From Erodium maritimum (taxonomy: Eukaryota; Streptophyta; Magnoliopsida; Geraniales; Geraniaceae): a stretch of 64,000 nucleotides of DNA. Made by a program: the position numbers and the translations under genes. Below, piece by piece: positions 23,206 to 34,666 of the stretch. Numbering within the stretch: position 1 is the stretch's first letter; each line of letters begins with the position of its first letter. Where the stretch lies: contig OY997596.1 of the NCBI GenBank assembly GCA_963921825.1, positions 58,044,754 through 58,108,753 on the forward strand. Direction: 5' to 3'. The notes below the pieces were generated by a model. The model did not search any database. It saw only the letters and a program-made list of their open reading frames with translations, and had not been told where the DNA came from.

Positions 23206-23539
23206 CTTACTAAAAAGTGCTGTTTTTTTGCCGTCAACAAGTCAACCACTCAATTGCATCTCATCCATCCATTCTTAAAATGAATGGCTTGGATTGGTTC
23301 ACACAGTTTTTACGTTAAGGAGTGGTTTCTATTTGATTTTTCCTCAGTAAAGAGATATTATTAAAGATAGGTTATCAAACGACACTAAAGTGGGGTGGGG
23401 ATGAGATCCCCTAACCACTCCCAAACTAAATCCGAGCGAGCCATCCTTACTACCTGTTGGTAGTTTTGTTCGTTGTGCATTTGAGAATTCGAGTTATACA
23501 TTCTTAATACTATCTAGAAGACCTATATATCTCGAATTA

Positions 23540-24130
23540 ATACGCCGAACAGGAAAAATAAAGATGTTCATTTGATTGATGAGGTTTACCATAGCAGAAT
23601 GCAGATAGAAGATTCTTGCCAACAAAAATATGGGTAGGTTTAGTTTGGGCTTCGATAATTGAAGAGAAAGGATAATACACGGCCTTATAAACTTTGGCAA
23701 CAAGACTGGTTTCTCTATCCACAAGCCTCCAAAATTGCTTTATGAAAAGAGCAATGTTGAATCCCCCACATTGTGGGAAGCCATGCCCCTGTGCTCATTT
23801 AGTTGAAAGGGAGAAGGCCATGATAGTCGATGATGGGGCGTTCCTCGCCGCTAGTAGTTGACTAACTGACGATTCATCTGGGTGATAGTGTCATCTGAAA
23901 AACGGAAGACGTTCATAGCATAGGCGGGAATGGACTGTAAAACCAAGTTGATCATGACCTCCTTTCCCGCCTTAGATAAAAGTCTATCATCCCACCTCTA
24001 AATCTTGTTCCTCATACGATTTAGAACGAAATGAAGGGCAATCTTTTTGTTCCTTCCTATCATATTGGGGACACCCTTCTATGGGGAAGAGATGGCCAAT
24101 TCCTATATCCCCAAAATATTTTTGTCCTTC
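23540..24130 (-). pseudogene. LINE reverse-transcriptase remnant (non-LTR retrotransposon)
   Basis: On the minus strand, across frameshifts, can be read NMIGRNKKIALHFVLNRM, RWDDRLLSKAGKEVMI, LVLQSIPAYAMNVFRF and, further on, ETSLVAKVYKAVYYP. These are the standard C-terminal blocks after the RT domain of plant L1-type LINEs. Stops and frameshifts make it non-functional. No 5' part or poly(A) tail is attached. Confidence 0.75.
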
Positions 24131-24471
24131 CTATCATATTAAATTAAGTTCGATACCATGTGCGGGCAGTGGGATTATCCACTAATTTATTTGTGTAATA
24201 TGTCTATATTAATGCAGATTAATTAAATTCGATCTGCTACGCGTCTACTCATGCACAAATGGATGACAGATAAATATATAACAAAATCGAATGCATAGTC
24301 AAACGGAACAAATCACTTTTGATGTTTTTCAACACTCATGCTCTCTACCTACACACATACCCAAATGTTTAGTGCTCATGTCAATCCTTAGTTCCACCTA
24401 TACACCATATATCACACCTCCATATTAAGTATAAGCGTGTTAGGTTGGAAATTTGATAGGAGACTTGGATA

Positions 24472-24627
24472 CACGATAGTTTGGGGATCCATACTACCGA
24501 GATATACCATGATGGAGGCACCCCCATTTTTTCTTCGGTCGGCATTTCACACGATAGTTTGGGGATCCATACTACCGAGATATACCATGATGGAGGCACC
24601 CCCATTTTTTCTTCGGTCGGCATTTCA
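24472..24627. repeat. Exact tandem duplication of 78 bp
   Basis: 24472-24549 and 24550-24627 are the same sequence, both starting CACGATAGTTTGGGGATCC. 78 is a multiple of three, which explains repeated peptides in open frames on both strands; no coding function is inferred. Confidence 0.9.
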
Positions 24628-25945
24628 CGCATTGTCTATTTGATTATCACTTCGTCGTTTCTCCCAAAGGGACGGTAGGTGGGGTGAAGAACTCGACACA
24701 AGAGTTTGATATTTGGGATCTAACCAACGACGGTGTCTTGTGGCCTCTCGATGACATGAAAATGGCGATAGAACAGAACATGAAAATGTCCACAATCATC
24801 TGGATCTTGACATGCCACAAGATATGGTTATGGTAACGATGCAATAAGCATAAAAGCTTTTGAATTTTGATAAATGTAAGGAGTAGGATCATGGAGGCAG
24901 CAAGAGGATTCGAACTCGGAAAGGGGTGGCGGCAATCAAGGTTCAGGCCCACGTGCGTCTAACATGTGGCTTTCCATATGTTGTAGCTTGTGGCTTCCCA
25001 ATGTTGCGGTGGTACGATTTCTTGTAGTCGTGGTAACATAGCCCTATAAGTCGCTTTTTTTTTTGGGGGGGGGGGGGGTTCTAATGTCGCGGAGGTACAA
25101 CTTCCTGCTAACACGTTGGCTATATATCCTGAAATGTGTCAAATCAGAGGAAGCAAAATGCTAGATTTTGCAGACTAGGTGGCGACTCTCTATGGATTGG
25201 AACGGAAAAATCGACGCTATCAGTGAGGGATAGATGTTTACAGGCATTCTTAGCATAGAAAGGGTTGGATTTAGAACCATCAGTTTTGAGCCCCACAAAT
25301 CCACCAAACGGCCCAACGGTTAGTATTTGGTATAAGTGCGACAGGTGAGAGGCGGGAAGCGTCCTTGCCTATCCGAATGATATCCTCAAGGACAAGTGAC
25401 TAGATGGATACCTCCCAGTCACCCAACCCATGGTGGAGTCGCCTCTACAAGGTATAATGTAAACTCCCGACATGTAGATAGTTTTTAGCAAGCTTATAAT
25501 AGACGAGACCCACATAACTATATAAGGGAGGATGCCATAAATTGATAACCAAGTTAGGAGAACAGTCAGCATCCCACGAGATATCCCCAAAGTGGTCATC
25601 ACTCACTAAAGCTGAAAATGGATGATCATGAGTTATGTTGCACATCACCAAGTTTTTTTAGGAGGGTCAAGCCAAGCATCATACTCGGTCTTCTGTGAAT
25701 ACTTCCAGACCAGAGTGGTCATCACTCACTCAACGTTGTTCATTTCCCCGGAAGACCTTTTGAATTTCTATTGGCACGTGGCCCACTAGGGGTTTTATTT
25801 CATTTTATGTGTTTTCCTCTCATATTTGTTTCTGGTTTTTTTTCTTCGGATTTTGCTTGTAGTTTTTGGTTTCGGTTGGATGTAGCCTCCGAGCATTTTA
25901 TTTTATATTAATCTACATTTCTATATTTTTTAAAATACGAGCTTT
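24628..25945. other. Gene-free transposon-derived interval
   Basis: No intact gene. Contains a T(10)-G(14) type homopolymer run around 25056-25078 and short frames with no family resemblance. Sequence at 24380-24460 partly matches 30260-30345 (CCTTAG-CTC, CCATATATCA, CTCCATATTAA, TAAG-GTGTT), possibly ends of an older repeat interrupted by the copia element. Confidence 0.35.
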
Positions 25946-25950
25946 GGACT

Positions 25951-26353
25951 TGTTATAAAACGATAGGCAATAAAACGAAATAGAGATCAAAACCAAAACG
26001 GAGAACACAACGATATAACGTGGAAAACCCCTCCAAACAACGGAGAGGAAAAAAACCACGGGCGCCAACCAGCAAAACTTCACTATAGGGAGAATGTTTA
26101 CACAACGCCGGGGATTTACACTGATTCAACTTGTCCCTCATGGCAGCTTACAGGTGGTATTTATAGGAGTGATGTAGAGATAGTTCATACAAAATAGGGA
26201 AATAAAAATCTCTACACAATTAAGACCCAGTTTGGGAAACAGGGCATAAATTCCCTAAATTGATTACTTGCTAATCAAGCCAAGACAATTCCCTAAATTA
26301 GTTGCTTGGTAACCAAGCCACAAAATAGCTTGAATTTGGATCAACTTTCAACA
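25951..26353 (-). repeat. 3' LTR of the copia element
   Basis: 403 bp, bounded on plus by TGTTATAAAA and TTTCAACA. Differs from the other LTR at five positions. Confidence 0.95.
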
Positions 26354-26452
26354 AACTCCACCTTGAGACAAATTCCTCCTTGTAGCATAAAACGGTAGAC
26401 ATCTCCCTGAACGAACAAAGAAAAAACTTTTGGCGCCAAACAGCCACTAGGG

Positions 26453-28948
26453 CTAAACAGTTATACCAATTAAGCTTGAGCAAAGCTCAAACTTAGCAAC
26501 AGGAACTGGCTTCATCATATCACCAGGACTATCATAATCATGCTCCACTTGTTCAACACAACTCAAAGCATAATAAACAACGTTACATTGTTCAATTAAA
26601 CGAGGGCGAGGACCTTTGTTTCTCCTCGGTCTATCAGCAGCAATGGAGTTATTTGTTTGCTGCAAAACAGGTGGTGTAAGCTGAACACCAATGTCATCAT
26701 TTTCATTATTTTCATCAACCTCATTTACTTTGTCGTCCAGGTGCTCCACCTGCACGCTTATCCTCTGTTGCTCATCATCAGAAAATTTAGTAACATCAAG
26801 AACATCAGAGGCATCCTCATTAAAAACAACATTCCGGCTCAACACAATTCTTTTAGTTTCAGGATTCCATAACTTATATGCCTTTACTCTTGACCCATAA
26901 CCAAGAAACACACATTTGACAGCTCTAGGCTCTAACTTTCCATTATCAACGTGTGCATAAGCAGTGCAACCAAAAACTCTCAATAGTGAATAATCAGCAG
27001 GTGAACCAGACCATACCTCAATGGGAGTTTTCTTATCAAGTGGAATGCTTGGAGATCTGTTTATTAAGTAGCAGGCGGTGGAGGTTGCTTCAGCCCAAAA
27101 ACGTCTGCTCATACGAGCATTAGAAAGCATGCACCGAGCCTTAGAGATGATGGTTTGGTTCATACGCTCAGCCACACCATTCTGTTGAGGCGTGGACGGG
27201 ATGGTGTGGTGCCTTACAATGCCTTCATTGCTACAATAGTTGTCAAAATCATTTAAGCAAAACTCCATGCCATTGTCAGTACGAAGCACTTTTACCTTCT
27301 TCTCGGTTTGCTTCTCCACCATAACTCTCCACTTCTTAAAAGTATCAAACACATCAGATTTATGTTTTAGAAAATAAGGCCACACTTTTCTAGAGTAATC
27401 ATCAATTATAGTAAGCATGTAATTTGCACCACCAAGAGAAGTTTTACGGGAAGGACCCCACACATCAGCATGCACATAATCTAATATCCCTTTAGTGGTA
27501 TGAACGGAAGCATTGAATTTAACTCTCTTGTGCTTACCAAAAATGCAGTGCTCACAAAACTCCAACTTACTCATATTGCAGCCATCAAGTAAATCTCTCT
27601 TGATCAACTCTGTCATGCCTTGTTCACTCATATGTCCAAGGCGTTTGTGCCACAAATTAGTTTTACTAGGTTCGTCAGAAATAACAGCAGCAGTAGCAGA
27701 ACCATTTAAAGTGCTACCTCTAAGAACATATAATCTTGCAGAATTCATATCACCTATCATGTGAACGAGAGAGCCTTTTGATACCTTTAGAATTTTCTGT
27801 GAGCCGGAGTACTTGTACCCTTCATCGTCAAGAGTGCTGAGAGAGATGAGGTTTCTCGCCATGGTTGGTACGTGTCTCACATCTGTCAATGTGTGTATCA
27901 TGCCGTCATGCATCTTGAACTTAACGGAGCCTATGCCCACAATCTCACGTGGGTTGTCATCTCCCATACGCACCACATCTCCACTCTGCAAAGACTTATA
28001 AGAACTGAACCAGTCTTTGTTACAACATATATGAAATGAACAGGCAGTATCAAGAATCCATTCATCATAAGCAGAAACACAACCAGCAAACACAACTAGG
28101 CAATCACTATCAGAATTATCGTTGGAAACAACGGAGGCCTTACCATCACCATCAGAATTGTTTTTCGGTTTGCACGTACCGTTCCTTTTCTCCTTATTCT
28201 GAAGCTTATAACAATCTTCAATGGTGTGATTTGTTTTCTTACAATGCTTGCAGAACTTGTCGCCTCCTTTGGACTTAGAACGGCCTCTCCCGTTCTTGCT
28301 CTTATAGTTGTTGTTCCTCTGCTCGGTCCTCCCACGTACCTGCAGAGCTTCTCCCTTGGAGGATGATGATCCTTCTCCTTGTACCATAAGTTTCATCTTT
28401 TCCCTCTGTTGAAGGGCCTCATATACTTCCGCAAGAGTTAGTTCATCGCGGCTCAATAATATGGTATCTCGGAAATTTGCAAAAGAACTAGGCAATGAAC
28501 ATAAGAGTAGTAGACCTAGATCTTCATCATCATACTTTACCTCCATGGACTGCAAATCAGAAACGATCTCCTTAAAGACCGCTAGGTGATCGAGTAGAGA
28601 ACCACCATCTTGCAGCTTGTGCGTGAACAACTTCATCTTCACGTGAAACTTACTGGTCAGATCCTTGGACATGCAGATCGATTCCAGTTTGAGCCAAAGC
28701 GCTGTTGCAGTTTTCTCCAGCAGTACTTCCTGCAAAATATTATTTGATAGATGAAGATGAATCAGAGATAGAGCTTTACGATCCGTACGCTTCTCCTCAT
28801 CGGTCCACGTCTTCGGATCCTTCTTGTTGAATCCATCTAGCGCGTCATCAAGGTCAGGATGAGCTAGAACGGCCCGCATCTTTACTTGCCACAGAGAAAA
28901 TCGTGTGGTGTTGTCCAACAACGGTAGATCGAATTTCAATGATGCCAT
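26453..28948 (-). CDS. copia gag-protease-integrase polyprotein without RT, 831 aa, uninterrupted
   Basis: Order of domains: Gag (UBN2-type, residues about 1-190); CCHC zinc knuckle C233-C236-H241-C246; aspartic protease motif WILDTACSFH (D300); GAG-pre-integrase (WHKRLGHMSEQGM) and integrase core with HADVWGP, RTDNGMEF and the glutamate in PQQNGVAERMNQ; then the retroviral-polymerase-like region up to RRNKGPRPRL. At that point the frame jumps within about 35 residues to MMKPVPVAKFELCSSLIGI and stops. In complete relatives that tail follows RNase H, so about 1.5 kb coding for RT and RNase H has been deleted in frame. The product could assemble and integrate but not reverse transcribe by itself. 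Confidence 0.93.
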   Translation of the reverse strand: MASLKFDLPLLDNTTRFSLWQVKMRAVLAHPDLDDALDGFNKKDPKTWTDEEKRTDRKALSLIHLHLSNNILQEVLLEKTATALWLKLESICMSKDLTSKFHVKMKLFTHKLQDGGSLLDHLAVFKEIVSDLQSMEVKYDDEDLGLLLLCSLPSSFANFRDTILLSRDELTLAEVYEALQQREKMKLMVQGEGSSSSKGEALQVRGRTEQRNNNYKSKNGRGRSKSKGGDKFCKHCKKTNHTIEDCYKLQNKEKRNGTCKPKNNSDGDGKASVVSNDNSDSDCLVVFAGCVSAYDEWILDTACSFHICCNKDWFSSYKSLQSGDVVRMGDDNPREIVGIGSVKFKMHDGMIHTLTDVRHVPTMARNLISLSTLDDEGYKYSGSQKILKVSKGSLVHMIGDMNSARLYVLRGSTLNGSATAAVISDEPSKTNLWHKRLGHMSEQGMTELIKRDLLDGCNMSKLEFCEHCIFGKHKRVKFNASVHTTKGILDYVHADVWGPSRKTSLGGANYMLTIIDDYSRKVWPYFLKHKSDVFDTFKKWRVMVEKQTEKKVKVLRTDNGMEFCLNDFDNYCSNEGIVRHHTIPSTPQQNGVAERMNQTIISKARCMLSNARMSRRFWAEATSTACYLINRSPSIPLDKKTPIEVWSGSPADYSLLRVFGCTAYAHVDNGKLEPRAVKCVFLGYGSRVKAYKLWNPETKRIVLSRNVVFNEDASDVLDVTKFSDDEQQRISVQVEHLDDKVNEVDENNENDDIGVQLTPPVLQQTNNSIAADRPRRNKGPRPRLIEQCNVVYYALSCVEQVEHDYDSPGDMMKPVPVAKFELCSSLIGITV

Positions 28949-28993
28949 ATCGTCAGAAAAACTTAGATTGAGTAACCAGGCTCTGATACCACT

Positions 28994-29396
28994 TGTTATA
29001 AAACGATAGGCAATAAAACGAAATAGAGATCAAAACCAAAACGAAGAACACAATGATATAACGTGGAAAACCCCTCCAAACAACGGAGAGGAAAAAAACC
29101 ACGGGCGCCAACCAGCAAAACTTCACTATAGGGAGAATGTTTACACAACGCCGGAGATTTACACTGATTCAACTTGCCCCTCATGGCAGGTTACAGGTGG
29201 TATTTATAGGAGTGATGTAGAGATAGTTCATACAAAATAGGGAAATAAAAATCTCTACACAATTAAGACCCAGTTTGGGAAACAGGGCATAAATTCCCTA
29301 AATTGATTACTTGCTAATCAAGCCAAGACAATTCCCTAAATTAGTTGCTTGGTAACCAAGCCACAAAATAGCTTGAATTTGGATCAACTTTCAACA
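28994..29396 (-). repeat. 5' LTR of the copia element
   Basis: 403 bp; the primer-binding site lies immediately inside at about 28981-28992 (minus-strand TGGTATCAGAG). Confidence 0.95.
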
Positions 29397-29401
29397 GGAC
29401 T

Positions 29402-31193
29402 GAACTCCAACGAAATCGGTTTAATTCAAAAAATCCAAACCAAAGCCAAACTTAGAAGTTTGTTCTGGGTTTTTCGTTTACAAAACTAAAGTTAAAAAAC
29501 TGTTGGTTTTTTAATTTTCGCTTTTTAATTTTTGATTTTTTTTTGCATAGTATGTTCTCGGTTTTTAATATTTGCTTAAGAAAAATCGTTATTTTAAAAT
29601 AAATTTATAAAAGAATCAATAAAAAATCAATAAACATTATTATAGTTATCAAGAAAATATCTACAATTTATATAAAAAAGGTTACCGGATGATATTTTTC
29701 TATAATTATCCCTACAATCCATGCGTCTAGTATGATATGGTACTTGCTCTTTTGTGGGATGTTCAAGGGGTTCAGATTTTGGTGTTTCACGACACGTTTA
29801 TGATAAATGAATATTTAATGAATTTCATCTGCATAAAAATATAGGTGTATCAATTTGATCCGCGTGATCCGTAAACTATATACTAAGATGAAAATTATTT
29901 TAGAAAATAAACTAATATTGTTATCTAATTTAAACAATATTCAAAAATCTAGTTTTATTAAGAAAGCATTACGCCTGATTTATTACAAAACTACTGGTTT
30001 TACGTATGTAGTTGATCCCTCTGATAATGGATTATATGTAGTATGCTTTTTATGCTTTATATATTAAATTAGGCTTGATATTATGTGTGTTAGTGAATTA
30101 TATGCGAATCCATCTGTCATGTCTAATAATCCGGTCATATCGATATAAATCAATAAAATCCGATCTATTATCTATTTAATAATGTTTAGATGGACAACGA
30201 ACGGAACGGATAGACGGCCCCGAACAAACCACCAGATATTGTTTTTGACAGTCCCGCTCTCTAGCCACACGCGTAATCCTTAGCTCTACCTCAAAACCAT
30301 ATATCAATTATCAAAGCTCCATATTAAATGTAAGAGTGTTGGGTGTGGAGATTTGGTCGGTCCATGCCTATCCGTTTTGTCACCTAAGACATTGACCCCC
30401 TTGCCAAAGATATATATTTTCCGAATACATGACAAGCACCACTTCAACAAAACAAGTCTCATCACACATATTCAATTAGAGTTTAATCATATATTAGATA
30501 ATAATAAATAATAATCAAGTTCTACTCACTATTTGGAGCATTTGAGCCGATATCTTCGATTTTTATTGCAGTATTCCTGTCATAATATCCACTTGAAACA
30601 TTTCATTATATGAGTAATTTTTAGATCATTTTGTTAGTCCTTGTTTTTAATTGAATAAGGTTGGACTTTTCAATTTATTTTCCATTGTTTTATCTTTCTG
30701 ATTATCCTGTTTTTAATCTAAGAGCATGTATAATGAAAAGATTCATATCAGGAAACAGTACATTGATTGTGCAAAGTGAGGGTGGCAGGGGCTTGAATTG
30801 TAGGTAGATGTTGGCTGAATATATTACTGAATTTAGTAAATTCTTTTTTGAAGCAGAAATTTTATGTAGAATTGAAATAATTAATTAATAATAACATAGA
30901 TTAATTATAAATAATATTAACACAAATTATTAATTTTGTTATAGTATACAATTATTTATTTATATTTTAATTTGAGACTAATCTTGTTCAGTTAAATGTG
31001 GTTTTGTGTATTTTTTTGAAAAACGGGATAAGCACGTGTTGCGGCGTGACTATCTGACGGGCGATCAGCGACCAACGAACCGAAATAGCGGGTCGCAAGT
31101 TACAGACCACGACAACGACCCGATTATATAACAATTCATGATAGCAAAAAATCATAACCCACAACATGCGACCTACCAACTACGAGTCGTTAA
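29402..31193. other. AT-rich gene-free interval
   Basis: Long A/T runs; short frames at 29855 and 30988 have no family resemblance. Nothing else was recognised. Confidence 0.4.
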
Positions 31194-31490
31194 GGGCATC
31201 CACATCCATATAGTTGGTAGCTGGCGGGGAGGTGCTAGCGGGGAGAATAAAAAATTATTTTTTGTTGGCTTATAGTCAGCTCTCCCTGCCAGTACCCTAC
31301 AATGCTAACCCTTTTTGTTGGCTTATGGTAACCCATTTTCTTCACATTTTTACTCCCAACCGGCGGTGAGAAGAGGTGAGGAGCTCCTAACCAGTACTCC
31401 CTGCTAACGACCTCTCAGTCAGCTCTCAGCGAGCTTCTCGCCAGCGATTGCTCCCAATCAGCGCCGCCCCAACCACTATTGTGCACACCC
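31194..31490. mobile_element. Tourist-like (PIF/Harbinger) MITE with TAA duplication
   Basis: Ends GGGCATCCACATCC and the inverse of GGGTGTGCACAATAGTGG, flanked by TAA on both sides (31191-31193, 31491-31493). A 3-bp TWA duplication is diagnostic of PIF/Harbinger. The interior is rich in GCTGGCG(G/A)GGAG. A relative is at 49892-50175. Confidence 0.75.
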
Positions 31491-31699
31491 TAAATAACAA
31501 ATTGCGCATTGTAGTTAGTAACATGGATCGTAATGTTGAAAGTGCTCTAAAAATAGGATATGGATAAGATGGAACCATTGAGTGAGTGCGCACAAGGTGG
31601 TCCCCGAGGCAGTACAGTTTACATTTACGAGCAACACATAGATGAAGCTAACGAGCACGTGATCTCATTAATGTTGCCACCCAAATAACACACCAAACT

Positions 31700-32736
31700 C
31701 TTTTATTATAATCCTCGTGGACATGGAACCTCTCGATCTCTCGCTTGCTTTGCCGAGAGGATAGGCAAAGGTGAGGCCTCCCTCCACGCTCCGTCCGCGG
31801 AGCGTTCGATTGACGCTCGCGAGAGTGCGGGATGGAGTACGGAGCGTGACGTGCAGACGCTGGTGCGGGGTGGGTGGTGGAACCCTTTTGCTGTTTTCGA
31901 ACTTTTTTGCACGTTGAGAAGTGACTTTCAAGGAAGTTTTACAGAGTGCAATTATGGGTCCGAGTGATAACTAAATATTTATTCTTTCTGTTACGGATGA
32001 TGTTATGAGTTTAGATCCCCTGTGATAGTTAGGGTGGGTCTCACTATTGGTGTTTTATTTAAATCATTAAAATTTATGATAATTGACTATTAAATTTTAT
32101 CAAGCAAAGTAAGAATTTTAGGGAACGAGACATGGGCTTCACTGCGTGTTTCGCTTCCCCTCCCCAATACTGATCGAGTTTTGGTGATTCCTTTTCTGCC
32201 GACTATCCCTGCAAGCACGGCGTAGGACAACACCGTCGTCCTCGGAGGAAACCCTACAACTGACCGTTCCGACCCCACCGAGTTTGCATACCCCCCATGG
32301 CTAGTCTCCAAGAGAGCTTTTCCACTTGCTCTCTCGGGGAGGAGGAGGACATGGAGGTCCTGGTCCCCTACACACTTATTGACCCGACTGTGATGGCGGG
32401 TCAACAGTTTGGCATGGTTGGGAAACTCTTGGCCCCGCGACCCTCTAGATAGAAGCCATGCTACGGATCATGACCAACGCATGGGGACGGTCTACGTCAG
32501 GGTTGGTCATCAAGGACATCGTCCCGGTCCCGGGGACATTTGGTTCTTACTTTGAGTCCGAGGAGGCTTGTGCATAGGTCCGGGGCAATGAGCTCTGGTT
32601 CTTTGATGGTCACCCTCTCCTCCTTGGGGAGATCGATCCAATGGCCAGAGACCTTCCCGACCTGAACCGCTTGCATCTATCGGTTCATGCTCACGGTCTT
32701 CCACCATTAGTAAAGAAGAAGACTATATGTGAGACT
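31700..32736 (+). pseudogene. LINE ORF1 (DUF4283-type gag) 5' part, split by the CACTA element
   Basis: Across frameshifts, the region about 32400-32736 reads LRIMTNAWGRSTSG, FESEEACA, ELWFFDGHPLLLGE and LHLSVHAHGLP. These are the typical DUF4283 pattern (W...F..E.D...V....W.F..H.LLL.......F...W...HGLP). The 3' continuation is found after the CACTA element at 42579. GC-rich sequence at 31720-31900 may be the 5' end of the LINE. Inactive. Confidence 0.6.
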
Positions 32737-32756
32737 CACTACTGCAGAACTGGGCT

Positions 32757-33145
32757 TGGCACACGGATAGAAAATATCCGTCACAAAAGATTTAGAACCT
32801 CGGCCACGGATAGGCCCATCCGTAAGCCAGGTTATCACCTGACTGACGGATATAATATCCGTGGAAAAGGTCCATAGTATCCGTCAGGCAGGTGAAATCT
32901 TCACAGACGGATACTACATCCGTAGGCAAGGTCTCAAACCTTGCTGACGGATACAATTTCCGTGGAAAAGGTCGATTGTATCCGTCAGGCAGGTGGAGAA
33001 GCCTTACCTACAGATGTTGTATCCGTCTGTGGAGTTTGTAAAGCCTAGCTACGGATACTTTGTCCGTCAAGCAAGTGGAATCCTTACCCATAGATGTTTT
33101 ATCTGTCAGTGAAGCTTGTTTTATCCGTTGGTCAAGTGAGCCAGT
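32757..33145. repeat. Left subterminal repeat array of the CACTA element
   Basis: A dozen or so copies of ACGGATA and its inverse TATCCGT, often as palindromic pairs (for example ACGGATACTACATCCGTAGG), spaced 20-40 bp. In En/Spm such subterminal motifs are the TNPA binding sites. Confidence 0.9.
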
Positions 33146-33400
33146 GTACAAACTATTTCCGAAAACATTTATAGTCATCCTGATGAAAATATCGATATAA
33201 TACAGGATCTTGTATTATACAAGCGGTATATAAGCACAACACATTTAAACTACCATGTATTTTGTAAAAGTACATTGTTAAACAACAAAATATATAGCCG
33301 AATACTTAAACAACAAAATACATAAACGAGTAGCAGTTCTGCCTACAAATCTTCCATACATAAACGAGTAGCAGTTTTACATAAACGCATAATGATAGAG

Positions 33401-33775
33401 TTACGAAGCAAGAAGATTTGAGATAACACGCTCTTGCATTGCCTTCAAATCTTCCATCCATTCAACAAATCGTCTAAACCAAACATGCTCCTCTATAGCT
33501 TCAAGGTCATTCTCCTGAACCTCGTCCAAGAACGGAGGCCTCGGCAGCGGGCCTACACCATAAGGTAGTGGAGGAAGGTCATCACCTTTCTGACGGATCA
33601 GGCGACGAATATAGGCGAAGCGTTCATGTCCTTCCATCACTAGTCGGTGATAATGTTGCAGCCACGCTAGGCCAGCTGCAGCGTTGGCTCTTTGTGGACC
33701 AGGTAGTACAATTGTTCCTGCATTTTCACGACGACGCCACCTGCGCTCGAGTCGCGAATTAAAGTTTGGTTCCAT
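33401..33775 (-). CDS. Unrecognised antisense ORF 3 of the CACTA element, 124 aa
   Basis: Starts MEPNFNSRLERRWRRRENAG, basic at first, then RFAYIRRLIRQKGDD, a proline-rich linker (LPPLPYGVGPLPRPP) and an acidic-aromatic C-terminus. The short FAYIRRLI block resembles RMYIRRLI of the ORF at 34667-34978, so it may be a distant third member or another exon of the same gene. No known domain recognised. Confidence 0.45.
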   Translation of the reverse strand: MEPNFNSRLERRWRRRENAGTIVLPGPQRANAAAGLAWLQHYHRLVMEGHERFAYIRRLIRQKGDDLPPLPYGVGPLPRPPFLDEVQENDLEAIEEHVWFRRFVEWMEDLKAMQERVISNLLAS

Positions 33776-34008
33776 CCTGACTCAAACAACAAATTACAAT
33801 TATAACTAATCCCAAATAATTATTTCAAAGCATACGGAAGTAATATTCATAAAAATTAACACTTAATTAATAAAGTAAAGAAAAAGTAAAGCATTCGTTA
33901 AAACATTAAAACACAGTCATATATATAAAATGATAGTTTAAACACAAATTATCCTTACTTAACACAACACATGATAGTACTAATACATTAATATTATAGC
34001 AAGGGCGT

Positions 34009-34458
34009 CTAGTCTTCGAACTCGCGCTTCATATTGTCTTTCAGCCACTGCACGTACACCCTTGCGTCATGCTTCGGGTCGCGCATGGAGGTGGCTCCAT
34101 CAGCTGTACTCATCTCAGCAACACGTGCATAAACACGCCTAGATCTTTCCTCCAACTTAGCTATTGCAGCAGCTCTTTTAGCGGCTCTTTCAGCAGCAAG
34201 CCGTTCTCTGTCAACGGCTCTTTCAGCAGCAAGCCGTTCTCTTTTAGCAGCTCTTTCAGCCGCAATCCTTCGTCCCTCTCGGTTAATGAGGCCCCGTAAC
34301 CTCATCCGAGATGCTGCTACCGCTCTCGTGCGTGGCAACGACTCTGTTGGAATGCTGTTGTACAATCGCATCATCTCAGCATGGAGATCAACCTCTCGTG
34401 GTCCATCATATTCGTCCGTTGGGAGTTCGTTTTCCCCTACGCTACTTCGGTCATCCAT
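34009..34458 (-). CDS. Unrecognised antisense ORF 2 of the CACTA element, 149 aa
   Basis: Begins MDDRSSVGENELPTDE, acidic; centre has SRMRLRGLINREGRRI; then a highly charged helix made of 11-residue repeats (AAERAAKRERL, AAERAVDRERL, AAERAAKRAAA), followed by a C-terminus ending KREFED. It is paralogous to the ORF at 34667-34978: same MD..SSVGEN start, same LP..L..(T/R).R..S-R(M/I)-R.LI..EG.R core and same charged helix. The DNA upstream of both ATGs (TTTCATTT then G) is also shared. Function unknown; the charged helix suggests a coiled coil or nucleic-acid binding. Confidence 0.55.
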   Translation of the reverse strand: MDDRSSVGENELPTDEYDGPREVDLHAEMMRLYNSIPTESLPRTRAVAASRMRLRGLINREGRRIAAERAAKRERLAAERAVDRERLAAERAAKRAAAIAKLEERSRRVYARVAEMSTADGATSMRDPKHDARVYVQWLKDNMKREFED

Positions 34459-34666
34459 GACTAAATGAAACCAAACCTTAGTACAATATTAAAACGAATA
34501 TACCAGAAACAAATTTAAATCAACACCGACCACTCAACACATAATAACCATACAAATATTACCATTCATAAAAGGTATTAGCATGACACATTAATTACCG
34601 AGTCATAACAGTCATACTTACATATAACCTAATTTAAACATCGTTCATATACTAAGTAGCAGTAAA

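Larger units (their letters stand above)
25946..29401 (-). mobile_element. Ty1/copia LTR retrotransposon lacking RT-RNase H, minus orientation
   Basis: Two 403-bp LTRs (25951-26353 and 28994-29396) are flanked by the 5-bp duplication GGACT (25946-25950, 29397-29401). The LTRs run TG...CA. Next to the right LTR, read on the minus strand, is TGGTATCAGAGCC, the classical initiator-Met-tRNA primer site; next to the left LTR is a purine tract CTCAAGGTGGAG. I count five base differences between the LTRs (about 1.2%), so the insertion is young. Total length is about 3.4 kb, versus roughly 5 kb for autonomous relatives; the missing part is the RT-RNase H region. Confidence 0.95.

Noticed and set aside
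24381..24678. Repeat protein suggested by duplicated peptides on both strands
   Set aside because: Caused by an exact 78-bp tandem DNA duplication; no start context or family.
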